Shown in pieces: positions 9,909-22,000 of a stretch of DNA of 64,000 nt. Where the stretch lies: the NCBI RefSeq assembly GCF_000516985.1, contig NW_006917092.1, positions 5,275,924 through 5,339,923 on the forward strand, given 5' to 3'. Source of the stretch: Pestalotiopsis fici W106-1. Its lineage: Eukaryota > Ascomycota > Sordariomycetes > Amphisphaeriales > Sporocadaceae. Position 1 is the first letter of the stretch. Each line of letters opens with the position of its first letter. The notes beneath the pieces are model-generated. The model searched no databases, was not told the origin of the DNA, and worked only from the letters and a program-made list of their open reading frames with translations. The position numbers and the translations under genes were made by a program.

Positions 9909-11141
9909 TTAAAGGCCAACAATCTGCCAAGACTCTGTCATTTTCTTACTTCCATCCGCACCAAACAGTTTACCAGCATGTTTGATTGTGATGTCCCGCC
10001 AAGATGCGTAGTTCTGATTATCGCGGTTGTTGAACATCGGGTCAGTTAAGGATTGATACCAGATTTGACCAACATTCTCCCACGTCTTCCCACCGAATTT
10101 GTGAGCCGCTTGAAAGAACGCATGGTTCCCAATTCCTGCGAAGAAGTGGCTATTCCACTGAAATTCGAAGCACATCGTGTTCTTATCCCACTTTTTGGGA
10201 AACTGATCAGCGTCCGTTGCAGACTTGGGTAAGTCGAAAGAGCGCAAACAGTTGGTCGTATAATTATTCTTGGCCACAGTATCGTCACTCCACCAACCAG
10301 GAGCAATCTGCCAGTTGCCAGTCTTGACGGTCTGGTCCTGAGAGAAGTGCTTGACCATGATACCAAAACAATCAGCAATGTGTTCGTTCAAGGTCTGTGC
10401 CTCCATATTGCGTCCTTGGTTCCAAGTGTACCACATCCCCCCGGGACCCATCTGCTCCATGGTCTTTTCATCCTTGGACATCAAGTTTTCCATTCGTCTT
10501 TTGAAGGCAGGATCAACATCACTGTCATTCACCCAAGGTTTGCTGAACTGGCCCTGCTGTGCTGGGTCAAGGCCAGGGACTGTCGCTGAAATGACACCAT
10601 GAGTGAGCTCGTGGCCGATGACGTCGATACCACAGCTGGAAAGTGGGCTCGTCGTTCGTCCATCGTCAGTGGCGTACCGCCCGCCGTCACCGATGAGGAT
10701 TTGCTTGAGGTCTCCGTTCCAAGCTGCGTCGCCCTTATCCTTGCCATAATGGATAGATGCACGAAGCTCTAGGCCATTGTTGTCGAGAGAGTTGCGGGAA
10801 AACTTCTCCTTGAACAATTTCCAGGTCCAAGCGAAGCTTTTGTGGCATTTGTCGTAAGCAACGTCGTCCACCGACTTTGTGGTGCTCTTGGAGCTGGCGA
10901 CGAGGTTGCCTGGCAGTGTCTTCTCACTGCCAAGCTTATTGTCCATGGTGTAGATGCTCCAGGTGAAGTCTACGTTGTTGGTGCTTGGTGGCTCGACAAC
11001 GACATCGCTGATAGCCTCACTCGAGGGCGCAAGAACAACCCGGCGCTGAAGATGTAAGGTAGCATTGCTTTTGAACTGCTCAGGTAGGCTATCATTGTCT
11101 GCAATAGCCTGCAAATGTTGTTCTGGTGTGATGGGACACAT
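9909..11141 (-). CDS. Bacterial-type thermolysin family (M4) neutral metalloprotease
   Basis: Uninterrupted frame of 410 residues from ATG 11141; the frame extends further upstream only through non-ATG codons. The zinc motif HELTH is at about 177-181, the third ligand Glu is in LNEHIADCFG at about 253, and the transition-state His is in NSHFFAGIGNHAFF at about 332. These match the M4 peptidase fold from start to end. There is no classical signal peptide. The short N-terminal segment beginning MCPITPEQHLQAIA resembles the compact propeptide of protealysin-like M4 enzymes rather than the long secreted thermolysin prosequence. M4 enzymes are mainly bacterial, so horizontal acquisition is a reasonable inference, though not shown here. 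No intron is present, which fits a bacterial origin. A TATA-like box lies about 95 nt upstream. Confidence 0.9.
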   Translation of the reverse strand: MCPITPEQHLQAIADNDSLPEQFKSNATLHLQRRVVLAPSSEAISDVVVEPPSTNNVDFTWSIYTMDNKLGSEKTLPGNLVASSKSTTKSVDDVAYDKCHKSFAWTWKLFKEKFSRNSLDNNGLELRASIHYGKDKGDAAWNGDLKQILIGDGGRYATDDGRTTSPLSSCGIDVIGHELTHGVISATVPGLDPAQQGQFSKPWVNDSDVDPAFKRRMENLMSKDEKTMEQMGPGGMWYTWNQGRNMEAQTLNEHIADCFGIMVKHFSQDQTVKTGNWQIAPGWWSDDTVAKNNYTTNCLRSFDLPKSATDADQFPKKWDKNTMCFEFQWNSHFFAGIGNHAFFQAAHKFGGKTWENVGQIWYQSLTDPMFNNRDNQNYASWRDITIKHAGKLFGADGSKKMTESWQIVGL

Positions 11142-13030
11142 ATTCAATGAATGGGTGATAATGGTAATTGGAATGCTCAACGGTGCAATTTGATTGTGCA
11201 GGAGTAACTGAGTGGGCGTATTGGGTCATTCTTATATATACGTTTGCAGACGGCATATCCCGACACGATAGGTGCTCGTGATAGCATTGACTTCCCATGG
11301 CAGGGCAGTCCGTTACCTTCCAAGCAACATATGCGGACTAACCAATGTCATTTCTGACTAATATGAAAAGCCCGATAAAACCTATTTCAATTCGAGTTTC
11401 AGTCTTTGGGGGGAAGACTTGAGGCAGGTCAAGCTACAAAGATGCTTAGCCGCCGCTTCGTGTTCAGCTTGAAGTTTCTTGGAATGCGCCGTCCTGAACA
11501 TATAGAGGCTGAGGGCTTTTATAGTTACTTAGTTGAGAATACATCTCGACTTGTGCATATTTAGCGAGGGTTGAAGCAAAGACACATGCTTCACGGCGAA
11601 GATGGTCCGTGGATGTGCAGCGTATAAAATGCAAAATGCTCTTTGTTCAATCAAAGTTCAGCTCTTTACGAGGAATGGCCTAGAGCACGATAGTGTTTCC
11701 GCCAACTACGCTTTGCCTAGTCTCATCAATGATTGGCGAGGTCAGTAATAGGTGAAAGGTGAATCTATACCTAGCCTGAGGAGAAAGTTTCACAATCCGC
11801 TACAGCAGAGTAAAATTAAGGCCAGAATAGGGGAAAGCAAGAATAATTAAATTTGCGCAGTAGTATAGTTCAACCTAGAGCTAGACGTAGGTATAGCTCA
11901 ATAGCTCAAAAGCAGCATTGCCTGATATTCTCCTCGATGGCTGTGACATGCACACGATGTTGCGAAGCGATTATGAATTCCGGCAGACGGCAGAGCAGGG
12001 TGAAGTATATCCAAAGCAGCTACAGCCGAAGATTTAGACTGCATGGCGGTTGACATCCGTTGCATGTGCACTGCACTGAGTAGGGGAGGCAACATCTTCC
12101 CTCCATTTTACACCTTGAGGTGCAACTATTCAAAGCTTGATGAGGTTTAGCTACGAACGAAAATTTCATGTCTTTCATATCTGGTCCTCCCATTTCGTTT
12201 GCATTGCCTTGGCGTTTTGGCCATCATCCCCTGCATTCTGTTTGTCACAATCGGCGTGGTTCCAGCAGCATGCAAACGGGATTGGGATCTGTGGACTCGC
12301 AATTGAGCGAAACCATGGCGGCTGTGCAAGGGATAAACTTGAGTCACTTGACTGGTCCCCAGATCTCTTGCAGGCAACCTCTGGCGCCGTCCCTTCGTTG
12401 CATCATACTTGCTTGTAGTCTGATATGATCAACGGAGTTGGCACTAAAAAGTAGAGGAATAATGGTGTTCTGTTGTGTCTAATGGAGAGACGATTTCTGT
12501 TTGCGAATCATCAGAGATGTAGTTGGTGCTTGAATCATAAGCTGGAGAGCCTTGATCGATCCGCGTGTGGTCGATATTCAGAAGTTGACTGGTCATCAGA
12601 GCCGGCTGTATATCTTGTAACATGTACTAATACTTGATCTGAAATTACAGAGGGGATAGCGAGTTTCGAATACTTGGTAGTTGATATTTACTTGAATGTA
12701 AACGAACATATCTGCTCTTTGTCTCTCTTTTAGTATGACCCCCAACAATTTACTGGCGTCTATCAATAATAAGTGACTAAGATATAACATTTCGTTCTGG
12801 GCAATCTTGCTGTAATTTCTACAGGCATCTTCTGACTTTTTGGTTGTCAGCAAGTCAATGTTTGACCAGAGTGTGATGAGATGACAACGGATACAGATCA
12901 ATCATATACGCCCTCGACATAGTCAATGCGGTTCCACATCAAGGTTCGTGAGGTTCTGAATAATCAGTTTTTACTACACCATGGGCCTCTAAACATACGT
13001 GTTGGCTCTTTTCAGGTTTCTCGTAGTGAC
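11142..13030. other. Intergenic stretch
   Basis: This is the upstream region of the M4 protease gene and the downstream region of the esterase gene. Frames are all short (under 105 codons) and none shows a domain. The part between about 11300 and 12900 is fairly AT-rich. I see no repeat unit or RNA gene. Confidence 0.55.
11231..11240 (-). promoter_or_regulatory. TATA-like box of the M4 protease gene
   Basis: On the minus strand the sequence reads TATATATAAG about 95 nt before the ATG at 11141, a normal distance for a fungal core promoter. Confidence 0.4.
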
Positions 13031-14681
13031 TTATCCTCGCTTGCTTGCCGCTTGTTCCAAGAGCCACTTGGCTCCCTTGACGGTATCCTCGACAAACACC
13101 CGACTCTGCTCCAGTAGAGGAAAGTTTGTCCAAAAGTAATGTCCAAACCCCTTGTACAAGTCAAGCTTGGTCGGGATACCCACCTCCTCCCTGAGGATCC
13201 TCTCGTAAATCAAGGCCTCGTCCCGAAGGGGATCAAGTCCACAGACTTGAAAATACGCCGGCGGCAAATCCGCGTGGCCTCGCCCGTCACTACGCCGGCC
13301 ATAGTGAAACGGCGCCATGAGCTCCGACTGGGGATCCGCCCGCAGAGTCCGAAACATGGCGTCGACGTCGACGTGGCGGAGGATCGGGTCGGCCGACGGC
13401 GTCACGGACGGGTGCGAGAGGTACTCGGCCCGATAGGCCTCGGGCAGGTCCCCGGGCGGGAGAAAGCAGGTGATGGCGGGCACGCAGAGGTACTGGCCCG
13501 TCAGCGGGGGCGAGAGGCCCTCGTCCCGGGCTAGATGGGCCAGGACCGCGGCAATGTTTCCTCCGGCCGATCCGCCGCCGACGATGAAGCCTGCCGAAGG
13601 GTCGGCGCCTAGGGAGCTGGCGTTGTCGGCCGCCTTTTCCAAGGAAATCAGTCGGGAGTCATTGGGCACTTTATGCCGCCAGAGTTTTCTTCTGAATGAA
13701 GACTACACTAGGATGCCTACTTACCCATTTCAAGGCGTCCCAAGCATCGTTGATCCACGTAGGAAACGGATACTCGGGCGCAAGTCTACCGAATCCCAAA
13801 TCTCTCAATTAGCACAGGAAAATGCAAGAGACTTGGAGTGGGAGAGAAAATCCGAGAAGCGCAAGTCAGTCTCACCGGTACTCGACATTAACACAAACGG
13901 CACCAAGGTCTCTAGAAAACAGCCGACAATTGACTTCCTCGTCGGTAAGATCGCCCATGCTCCAGCCGCCCTCGTGGTACATGACAAAGAGCGGCCTCTT
14001 CACGGCATCGTCCCCATGCGTCGTCCTTATCTGGCCCGACGCCACGGGTGTGTAGATTCGGACGCGAATCTCGGCACCGCCGCGTACACGGATTTGCCGG
14101 TCCTCTTCGGCCACCTCGTTAGGGATTGGGCCTGGGATGTAGCGCACTAGAAAGATGTTGGTGGTTTATTGATCAGCAGTCTTATTATTTTGACAAGGCC
14201 GCAAGTACGCTCTGGTTAAAGACAACTCTTTTGCAGCTCCCCTTCCAGATTCGTGGCTCAAGGGGGTATTTTTCAGCGTGCCTTGTGTGCCAGAAACGGG
14301 CCCACCCCGAACCATGCAGGCATGATATTGGTAACAGTCAACAACGTAAAAGCTGCTTACGGTGATGCTTCTCGCGCAATGTGGTAGCGCGGTGAGCCCG
14401 GCGGGCGCCATGGGTATTCTTGCCATAGTACGGATCCGAGGGTTGTGGATCCCGGACTGGGTTTCGTTCAATCTCCTGAGAGAGATATTTCCGTTGTATT
14501 AGCCCCGGTCCCGGTCTTGTCAAATTCGATGCATCTCACATTTACTGACTCCCACGATACACCTGTGAATGGAGGGGGAAAGATGGAAGGAAATGTTATG
14601 GTGAGGCAGTAAACTCACAGCCAGTAATGCAGGATCTGGGATGCCGTAAGAGAGCAGCTCTTCTCTCGTGCGGGGTGCCAT
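13031..14681 (-). CDS. HSL-type alpha/beta hydrolase (carboxylesterase/lipase), five exons
   Basis: Proposed exons on the minus strand: 14681-14619, 14475-14361, 14146-13876, 13785-13721, 13668-13031. They give 383 residues with every phase consistent. The oxyanion segment is YHEGGW (about 116-121), equivalent to the HGGG motif of hormone-sensitive-lipase-like enzymes. A conserved VEYRLAPEYPFP block is restored by splicing exon 3 to exon 4. The nucleophile Ser205 is in GGGSAGGN, Asp317 in GLDPLRDE and His348 in GFGHYF, so the catalytic triad is complete. There is no signal peptide, so it is probably intracellular. It would hydrolyse small esters or acylglycerols; the substrate is unknown. The last intron needs the donor GTAGGC at 13720 rather than the better-looking GTAAGT four bases before it, because only the former keeps the frame. 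Confidence 0.8.
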
Positions 14682-15694
14682 GGTTTCTTCCAACGGAGGA
14701 AATGCTTGCGATATTGCCTCGTTTTTCAGCAGTTGTTTAAGGAAAGTAGTATGAGTTATACTGTCTGGGAAACGAATACTGCTCGATATAGTTCTAGGTG
14801 ATGTGAGCTTGAAGTGTGGAAAGAATCTACCGTAGGCAAAATAGTATGTAGCAGCGATGCTATACTTCACGCGACGTCATCGGAAGGTTTCGTAAAGCAG
14901 CTACCATACAATACCTATTGCTGACCAACATTGATAAAACCACCTTACATTCAAAACATTGCCCCAATGTACCACGTTCATCAAAACACAAATCTGTCCA
15001 TCTTAGGTAACTTGTAAGTTCGACTCGTACTCAATTGCATCGTCACATCACTGGCCTAGAAAATCGAGTATATGAAGAGCGCCCCTGAATATGTGTATTT
15101 TTTTTTCTATCATCCATGCCGCTGGAATGTCTCTTTCCACAGCGAGCCTCGATCGCCAATGCTGAAAATGCCCTTGGTCCTTTCAAAGACGTCCACATCT
15201 GATGTGGAAATTAATTCCTAAACGCCTATCCTGATGCTGGACCCGGGCTCTCATCCACCATGTCTCAGCTTCGCTCTTGGGGTCTAAAATGATTCATGCA
15301 CTGCCTCTTTTCTCATGTACAAAGAGCATTCCCAGCTGCTCTACTGCGCCAAACAGATCATGGGATATCTGATGAAACCTCGCCTGCACAAACTCCAACA
15401 ACAGAAAGGGGGAGATATCTCGACGTAAACTCCAACATCCATTTCATAATCATGAAAATCCAGTGGGGAAATAAAACAATGGCAAAAAAGCAAAATCCGA
15501 AACGCCGCGACGCTATGCTCCTGACATCAAGCGAGAGAAAATCAAAATGATAATAATGAATAAAGACAATGCTGCAGTGCCCATCTCATGCTTGAAATAA
15601 CACAAGACAAGCCCCACTGATGGTGTTTTGTGAATGACAAACCATCACCGATGCAAACAATAACGGTCAGAGTGATCAGGTTGGTGACTGATCA
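14682..15694. other. Intergenic stretch
   Basis: This lies between the start of the esterase gene and the stop of the leucine-rich-repeat gene. No coding frame, repeat or RNA gene is recognised. Confidence 0.55.
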
Positions 15695-18223
15695 CTAGAG
15701 TGCTCGGCCACTTGCCATGGTCTGCACGCTCTGAGTACGAGGGGTGGCAATATTCGGGCGAATCGTAGCGCCCTGGTTATAGTCGCCGACAAATGCAGAA
15801 GGTCGATTGGAGTCCCAGCTCTCTTCGTTAAGAACGCTGAGGTATCCGTTTCCAACTTGGCCCCGCAAGGTCTCAATCTTTTGTCGGTACAACTCGCCAC
15901 TTGTGTTCCAGTCTGTGTTGTCATCTGAACTGGGACGTTGGAGTGGTTGAGAAGAGAGTGAGGAAGTTGGCCCACTGATGCCCGTGTCAATGCGAGGCAC
16001 TTCAGATAGGGTCGGTAGTGAAGAAAGCCGTGAGTCTATGTAACTGTTTTTCTGGGTCTCGGGCGATTGTGAAATACGATAGTGAGTGTCTGCACCAGCG
16101 TTTGGGATTGCAACACCAGCCGCGAGTTCTTTGATATCCATTGTCTGAGCATTAGCCTTTGCAGAGTCGCTGGTTGCAAGATCAACTATCCTGCGCTTCG
16201 GAGTCCGTCGTCGACGTGTGGAGCCAACATCATTCTCGCTAGCGACAGCCTTGGGCTGCGGACGGTCTTTTCTCAGGACAGCTGGCTCCTTGGGTGCATC
16301 GTAAATAATGGCTGGCTTGCTCACGTCCACGGCCGGAACTTCGGGAACAGGTGGCTTCACGACGGGGACAGCCGCCGGGATGGCTACACGCTCTACCAGG
16401 TATCTCTTCTCCGAATAGGTCGGGCCCGAGGCATCAATGATGACATCCTCGGTGAATCCAGGTGTCCTCCTAAACAGATTGAAGATTGTGATTCTGTAGT
16501 CGCGGTGTGTTCGGGTGAATGGATTGCCCTCCACCCAGATCTCCCGGATGTCCGGGATGCCAGTAAGGCGAGCCAGCTCCATTGGATCAGTAAGACGATT
16601 GTCCCGTAGATCCAACCTCTCCAGAGGATAAAGCTTTTCAACTCCAGCGATGGATTGGAGACGATTAGCACGAAGATTCAGAGCAGTGATGGCAGGCAGA
16701 GGATTCCGTGTCAGTGAATGCAATGAATCGATCATGCAATTGGACAGGTTCAAAGCACGCAGAGCAGTGAGTGTCGCCAAGCTGTCGGGGATCTGAGTGA
16801 AGAGATTGGTGGACAGGTCTAGCGAATACAATGTGTTCGCCAACGGTGCAAGACTGGCTGCAGAAACAGAGGTCAAAGAGTTGTCTGCCAAACTGAGATG
16901 CTTCAAGAAGCGCCATTTAGAGGCAGGCAAGACACCCATGCCCAGGAGGTTCGAGGCACTGTTCCGAGGGTTGTGCCACGAGTCGGACAAGCTGGAGTGC
17001 GAACTGCCAGAACCGGAGCGCCTGACCTTGTAGGATTGTCTGGATGTCGCGGGCGCAGTATGATGCCGAGAGCTGATGGGCCGTGGTGGCGAGTGACTTC
17101 GGGGTCGGCCAGACTTCGCCGGAGATCGCGGCTCCTCGGTCTCAATCCTGGCAACGGAAGGGCGGCGGCTGCCACTTGGCGAGGACGAGTCGGTACCAAC
17201 GGAGCCCACCTGAAAGTCACCCAAAGAGCTTCTAGGTACGGGTGAGCCTGGTGTTGAGCCTGATCTATGCAATTCGGCGTATTGTAGCGTCGGGCTCCTA
17301 CGGGGGCTCGGATTCGTGACGGTTGGGGAATGTTGCGCCTTGGATGTCCGCCGCCGCCTCTTGTCCATATCGTCAAGCACAATGTCAATCAAGATATCGG
17401 CAGGATCATCTATGCTGGCCCTTTTCAGGGTCAAAGACCGGATCTGGTCTGCAAGACGGTCCCAGCCAAAGAATTGTCTGAAGTCGATGCCGCTGATCTC
17501 GAGGGCTTGTAGGTTCTTGAAAACGTAGAGAGGGACAGCTGAGTCGAAAGGAAATTCCTCGTATCCTCGTATTAATCTCGCGCGCCAATCGGGGGCCAAT
17601 CTGAGGCAAGGTATCTTGGTGAATGCCGAGTAGAGGTACCTCAAATCAGCAGCCAGGGCAGCCTTCTGCTTCTCCTCCCTGGCAGCGGATATACTCGATC
17701 CAATGCCAAAGCTAGTCCACAATGCTGACATGCCAGACATGACGCTTCTGACGCTTGAGACTGACCGAATAGAGACAACATCCGCACTGCGCGTCCGCTG
17801 GGAGGGATCGAGAAATGATACATAATTGGCCGAGCTCGAAGCGTCGTGGAGGTTCTCGAGGCGAACCTTCATAGGACCGACATTGATGCCCATCTCCTCG
17901 AAACGAGAAAGCAAGTAGAAGAGGTGGTGTGGTGTCAGTGCCAACTTCGCGGGTTTCATGTTGTGAGAAGTGAAGCTGAAGGAGCCGAGCGACAGTGCCG
18001 CTGCCAGACCGCCTGTAGAGGTTGAGGCAGAAGTTGAAGGGCGCTCGACTAGAGGAGCTGGTGATGGGGGAGTCGGCAAAGCCGACACACTTTGTGAGGC
18101 GCCATGCCTGGGAGCATTGCTCTGTCTTCGGAATTGTAAAGCGTTGGCCAACGCCTTCTCGTGCGTCCGCACAAAGTTGGCCAACTGCTTGACGAAGAAG
18201 TCCCCGTCCTCTGAGTCCATCAT
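15695..18223 (-). CDS. Leucine-rich-repeat protein with disordered flanks
   Basis: Single-exon frame of 842 residues starting MMDSEDGDFFVKQ. The first ~240 residues look folded and conserved (for example YLYSAFTKIPCLRLAPDWRARLI). A long Ser/Pro/Arg-rich low-complexity region follows. From about residue 433 to 600 there are SDS22-type leucine-rich repeats (LKHLSLADNSL, LYSLDLSTNLF, LRALNLSNCMI, ITALNLRANRL, LERLDLRDNRL). They end in a capping segment, IREIWVEGNPFTRTHRDYR. The C-terminus is again disordered, with a basic stretch, TRRRRTPKRR. No membrane span or signal peptide is seen. It is probably an intracellular scaffold. I do not recognise a characterised orthologue. Confidence 0.85.
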   Translation of the reverse strand: MMDSEDGDFFVKQLANFVRTHEKALANALQFRRQSNAPRHGASQSVSALPTPPSPAPLVERPSTSASTSTGGLAAALSLGSFSFTSHNMKPAKLALTPHHLFYLLSRFEEMGINVGPMKVRLENLHDASSSANYVSFLDPSQRTRSADVVSIRSVSSVRSVMSGMSALWTSFGIGSSISAAREEKQKAALAADLRYLYSAFTKIPCLRLAPDWRARLIRGYEEFPFDSAVPLYVFKNLQALEISGIDFRQFFGWDRLADQIRSLTLKRASIDDPADILIDIVLDDMDKRRRRTSKAQHSPTVTNPSPRRSPTLQYAELHRSGSTPGSPVPRSSLGDFQVGSVGTDSSSPSGSRRPSVARIETEEPRSPAKSGRPRSHSPPRPISSRHHTAPATSRQSYKVRRSGSGSSHSSLSDSWHNPRNSASNLLGMGVLPASKWRFLKHLSLADNSLTSVSAASLAPLANTLYSLDLSTNLFTQIPDSLATLTALRALNLSNCMIDSLHSLTRNPLPAITALNLRANRLQSIAGVEKLYPLERLDLRDNRLTDPMELARLTGIPDIREIWVEGNPFTRTHRDYRITIFNLFRRTPGFTEDVIIDASGPTYSEKRYLVERVAIPAAVPVVKPPVPEVPAVDVSKPAIIYDAPKEPAVLRKDRPQPKAVASENDVGSTRRRRTPKRRIVDLATSDSAKANAQTMDIKELAAGVAIPNAGADTHYRISQSPETQKNSYIDSRLSSLPTLSEVPRIDTGISGPTSSLSSQPLQRPSSDDNTDWNTSGELYRQKIETLRGQVGNGYLSVLNEESWDSNRPSAFVGDYNQGATIRPNIATPRTQSVQTMASGRAL

Positions 18224-19061
18224 TTGAGTTTAGGAAGACATGAGGCAAGAGTCGTGTACGGTGATATGTTGTGGTAGGTGATGTAGATCTCAACGGTCGA
18301 CAAGGCGGGGGAGGTCGACTGTAGTCTATTCTTTCGAGCCGGTACGAGAACAGATCGAGGCCTGGAGTTGGATGGAGTCTGGGGAAGCGATAATGTTAGT
18401 CGCGGGACATGAAACCTTGGTCTTTGGACCGAATGCATGCAACGTTGGTGGAGAGTGCTGGCAAGAGTCAACGACCCGGCGAAAGGCCGCCATACAGGTT
18501 GCAGATCTCTCCAGTCGTGTGCTGTCAGAAACGGCAAGTATGAATCGAGGCCGAACTGATCATGACTCGTGAGGCTTGGAGCACCCTCGAAATCAGCCCA
18601 TCCAGGCCATCACGTCTTCTAGATCTGCGATTGCAGGACGTTATCGACATACGCGGTCGTGTCAGGCAGATGGGTCTCAACATCGAGCGACCAAGTCTCG
18701 CACTCTATCACGCACAAGGTTCGGCTGACACATTCACCGGGTGGACGGGCGGCGATTCAGAGGCAGGGGTAACGGGGTTCGTGGTAGGTAGCGCAAGGCA
18801 ACGCAATCTTGGGATGCGATACAAAAAGGCAGTGTCACACTGAGCGCATAGGGCAAGATGTAGAAAGAGAGAAAGCACGAGGCAGGCAAAGTAAGCGAAG
18901 CCACCACGAAGCAGCGACGGCGGCAGTAGCAGCAGCGACAACAAGACAAAGGGGCCAGCACAGCATACATCTGGTGGTTTTGCATTTTTCGAGGATGTTT
19001 TGTACGTACCCAAGGTAGAAGAAAAAATGTATTATGAACCACGAGCAAAATAAGCAGGTGG

Positions 19062-19080
19062 TTTTTTTTTTTTTTTTTTT
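19062..19080. repeat. T homopolymer
   Basis: Nineteen consecutive T residues. Confidence 0.9.
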
Positions 19081-22000
19081 CGTCCAGATAAGAAAGATGG
19101 GCGTCGTTGGAATGCGTGCGAGGCACCGGGGAGAGGGTATCGTAGTATTAAAAGATAACCGGGAGGATGGGAGGTTTTGGATGGACGCGGCGAGGTTGAA
19201 GAAGAAGATGGTTCCCTATCCGCAGTTCTTGTATCCTTCTCTTTCTCAGCTGTCGCAAAGGCAGCGAAACAAGCAAACCACCGATATGAAGTCGGAAGAG
19301 TGATAGGCGGGGAGGATCGTGAGGATGGCCTGCGGCGGTTGGAGAGGGAAATATAACAAAAGACTCGAGCAGCGGGTCCGCCCCCCAATGAGGGTGCCCA
19401 CATGGGCTTGCAACTTCTCGGTCACAAATGCTGGTCCCAGTATGGTGCACCCCACCCGCTGCACGGTCGACTCGGGGTGGATACTAAGCTTAGCGAGATG
19501 TGCAGTGGAGGCTGCTGGTAGTACAGGTACTTTGGGCGCTGGACTTGTGCGCCCAGCGACCGCCTACTGAGGCGGCCGTGTTGTAGTAACAGTGAGAGAC
19601 TGCGGGTGGCTTTAGCGCACAAGTGGCTGTCCACAGCGCTGTGTTCTAGCGGGCTTCCATGGTGATATGCGCTGGAACGTGCTGGGCGCCTCCCGCTCGT
19701 CCAGGCGACTGCCAATGTAGCAGGACTTTGCATGGTCGCGCATGGGCGGCAAGAGTCAGATGGGACCAGGTTCGTGACCAGCCAATAGGTCAGCCTGCTC
19801 CCCCCAACAGGCCAATAATGGGCATCTGTCTCGTCGATTTTGGTGTCGCAGCAGCACTTGCAGCCCATCTGCTGCAGCCAGCGGGTGCATGATATTCTGA
19901 GTTGAGTAAGGCGTCCTTGATTTTGATACAGCATCATCTGCGCTGAGGTCATTGCCCTGCAGCCAGCGGAATACACTAGAACAACCATATGTGATATAAG
20001 AGTTTTTGCTTGCTTTCAACGACATGCTTCCGGCAGCCATGGTGTGCGTGTGCGTTGCGGATGTTTCGTCCCTACATGCTCCTCGCAGATTCCAGACGAC
20101 GACCAGAAAAAGTCCCCGACTCCCCCAGCAGAATTGATAACCAAAATTCCACCGACAATGCTCCAGCAACCAGAGCCAGCAGCAGCCGCAAGGACCGGGA
20201 CCCCATGCAACAAAGGGGTCCCGACCCTTTCACCACACAGTCCAGTCTTTTCTGTCTGTCTGTGAGAGGGTGTGGTGCGGCACCCACGCCGATAACGAGT
20301 GTTTCCTACAGAGGATGATGGCCTCTGACTAGTAAGCCTGGCCCGTCACCTTCTACCTCCCACATGGGACCTTCCGGGTTGTCACGATGCTGCTCAACCT
20401 CGCATCCTCGACACCTGCTGCCGCGACCACAAGAGAGATGCTGAAGGGGGCTCAGTGCCCACAAGGTCCTCATCTGCTCGTCACCACTCATTCTGCATTT
20501 ACAAAGGAATGCCCAACAGTCTCGGCAACATGGCTACACATTACAGTGTGTGTCCACAATAGATAGATAGCCTCAGGCCCGTGCTTCATTTCAGGAAATT
20601 GCGAAAGCAACGCTGGGCGCGATGGATTTGCAGCTGAGCGGGTTCGCTCCAACGTACGGAATCGTACTATAGTAAGTATTGTATGGATGTTTACATTGTT
20701 CCCGCTTTATTGACATTTTCTGTTGGCGTTGTTTTGTTTTCTTCTTTTTTCTAGCCCCCGTCTCGGACATTACCTTTCGCGCATCGTCAATGCCCTGCGC
20801 GCCCACTATCAATGGATGGTCGTTTGATTAATTTGACGGGCGCCAGTCATCGCATGGTTAATACTAGAATCCCATGCCCGCTAGCGACAGATCCTAGCTC
20901 GGGAGCTCAGTAGGCGCAAAAGCACGGATTCTTTCGGGTGTCCGCCCTCTTGTCCGGCAATGCCATTCGATACAACGCAGTGTCGCATCGCCGAGTTCCC
21001 GTCGTCAGCATCTCTTCTCAACAAAGAGCGGTGTCTCTTCAGAAATGATGAGAGCGAATGCTGTAACAGGGACTGTTCTGTCGCGGATCAGCGAAATTAT
21101 GACCCTTTATGCGGTGCATCCTCAGATTTTCAACGGTGAAGCAGGTACAGAACTCCCAAGACCTTTTAGTCGTTCGTAGCATTGGATCGTGAGGTAAGTA
21201 CATCCGGTAATCAGCTCTATCCAAAATGGCGGTGTTTCTTTTACCTATCGGCCGACAGTTCATTTATTCATTCAGGAGACTGCTGGCTCGACTGGCTGGC
21301 TTGACTGGCTGAAGAGCTAGGTCGCTGCTCCATTGGGTACTGTACATAGTACCTTCACATCCCTGTAAACTCACCTGGGAATCTCAGGGTCTACAAACTC
21401 ACCTACCCATCACTCTACGCTAGTCCATCATGGGACCCTTTCCTCTTCTCACCTGGTTCGGTCGCTGATCGTGACCACTAGGGTCGCCTGGAAACTCCCC
21501 CCCTCTAAAAAACGAACTCGCAAGAGAGAGGAAAGAAAGAGAGCTCATCACAAACAGCACCAATCGAAGAAGCAGCCCCAAGCTCGTGCTAATATATTTT
21601 GCAACAACATCTGCGCTACACCTCGGCGACAGCCTATCGTCAGAGGCCTTCTACCACTGCTACTTCCTGATCTAGATACTTGAGCTATATTGGCGACGGT
21701 GTACGGCAGACAACCAGTTCCACAGCTATCACCTGCAAGCGCCGATGATCTGGCTGAATTGGTCTGTCTGAATTTCACTTACTTTTTTGCCTCTATTCCT
21801 TGTCTCCTTCCTCCCGGGCCGCAGCACTCGTCGCCTCTTTGGGACGCGTGTCATTACACAAGGTTTGGTCCATTCCGTTTTCGCGCCGATCTCATGGGCG
21901 GATCTGCGCATGGCGACTGGGCTTTTGCTGGACCGTACGTATCCTGTTCCTGCTCAAGCTGCTCTGTGCTTTGTCTGAAATGGTCTCATCTGTTGGCTCT

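Noticed and set aside
11142..11180. 13-residue N-terminal extension of the M4 protease
   Set aside because: It would start at TTG; the first ATG gives the usual compact N-terminus of this family.
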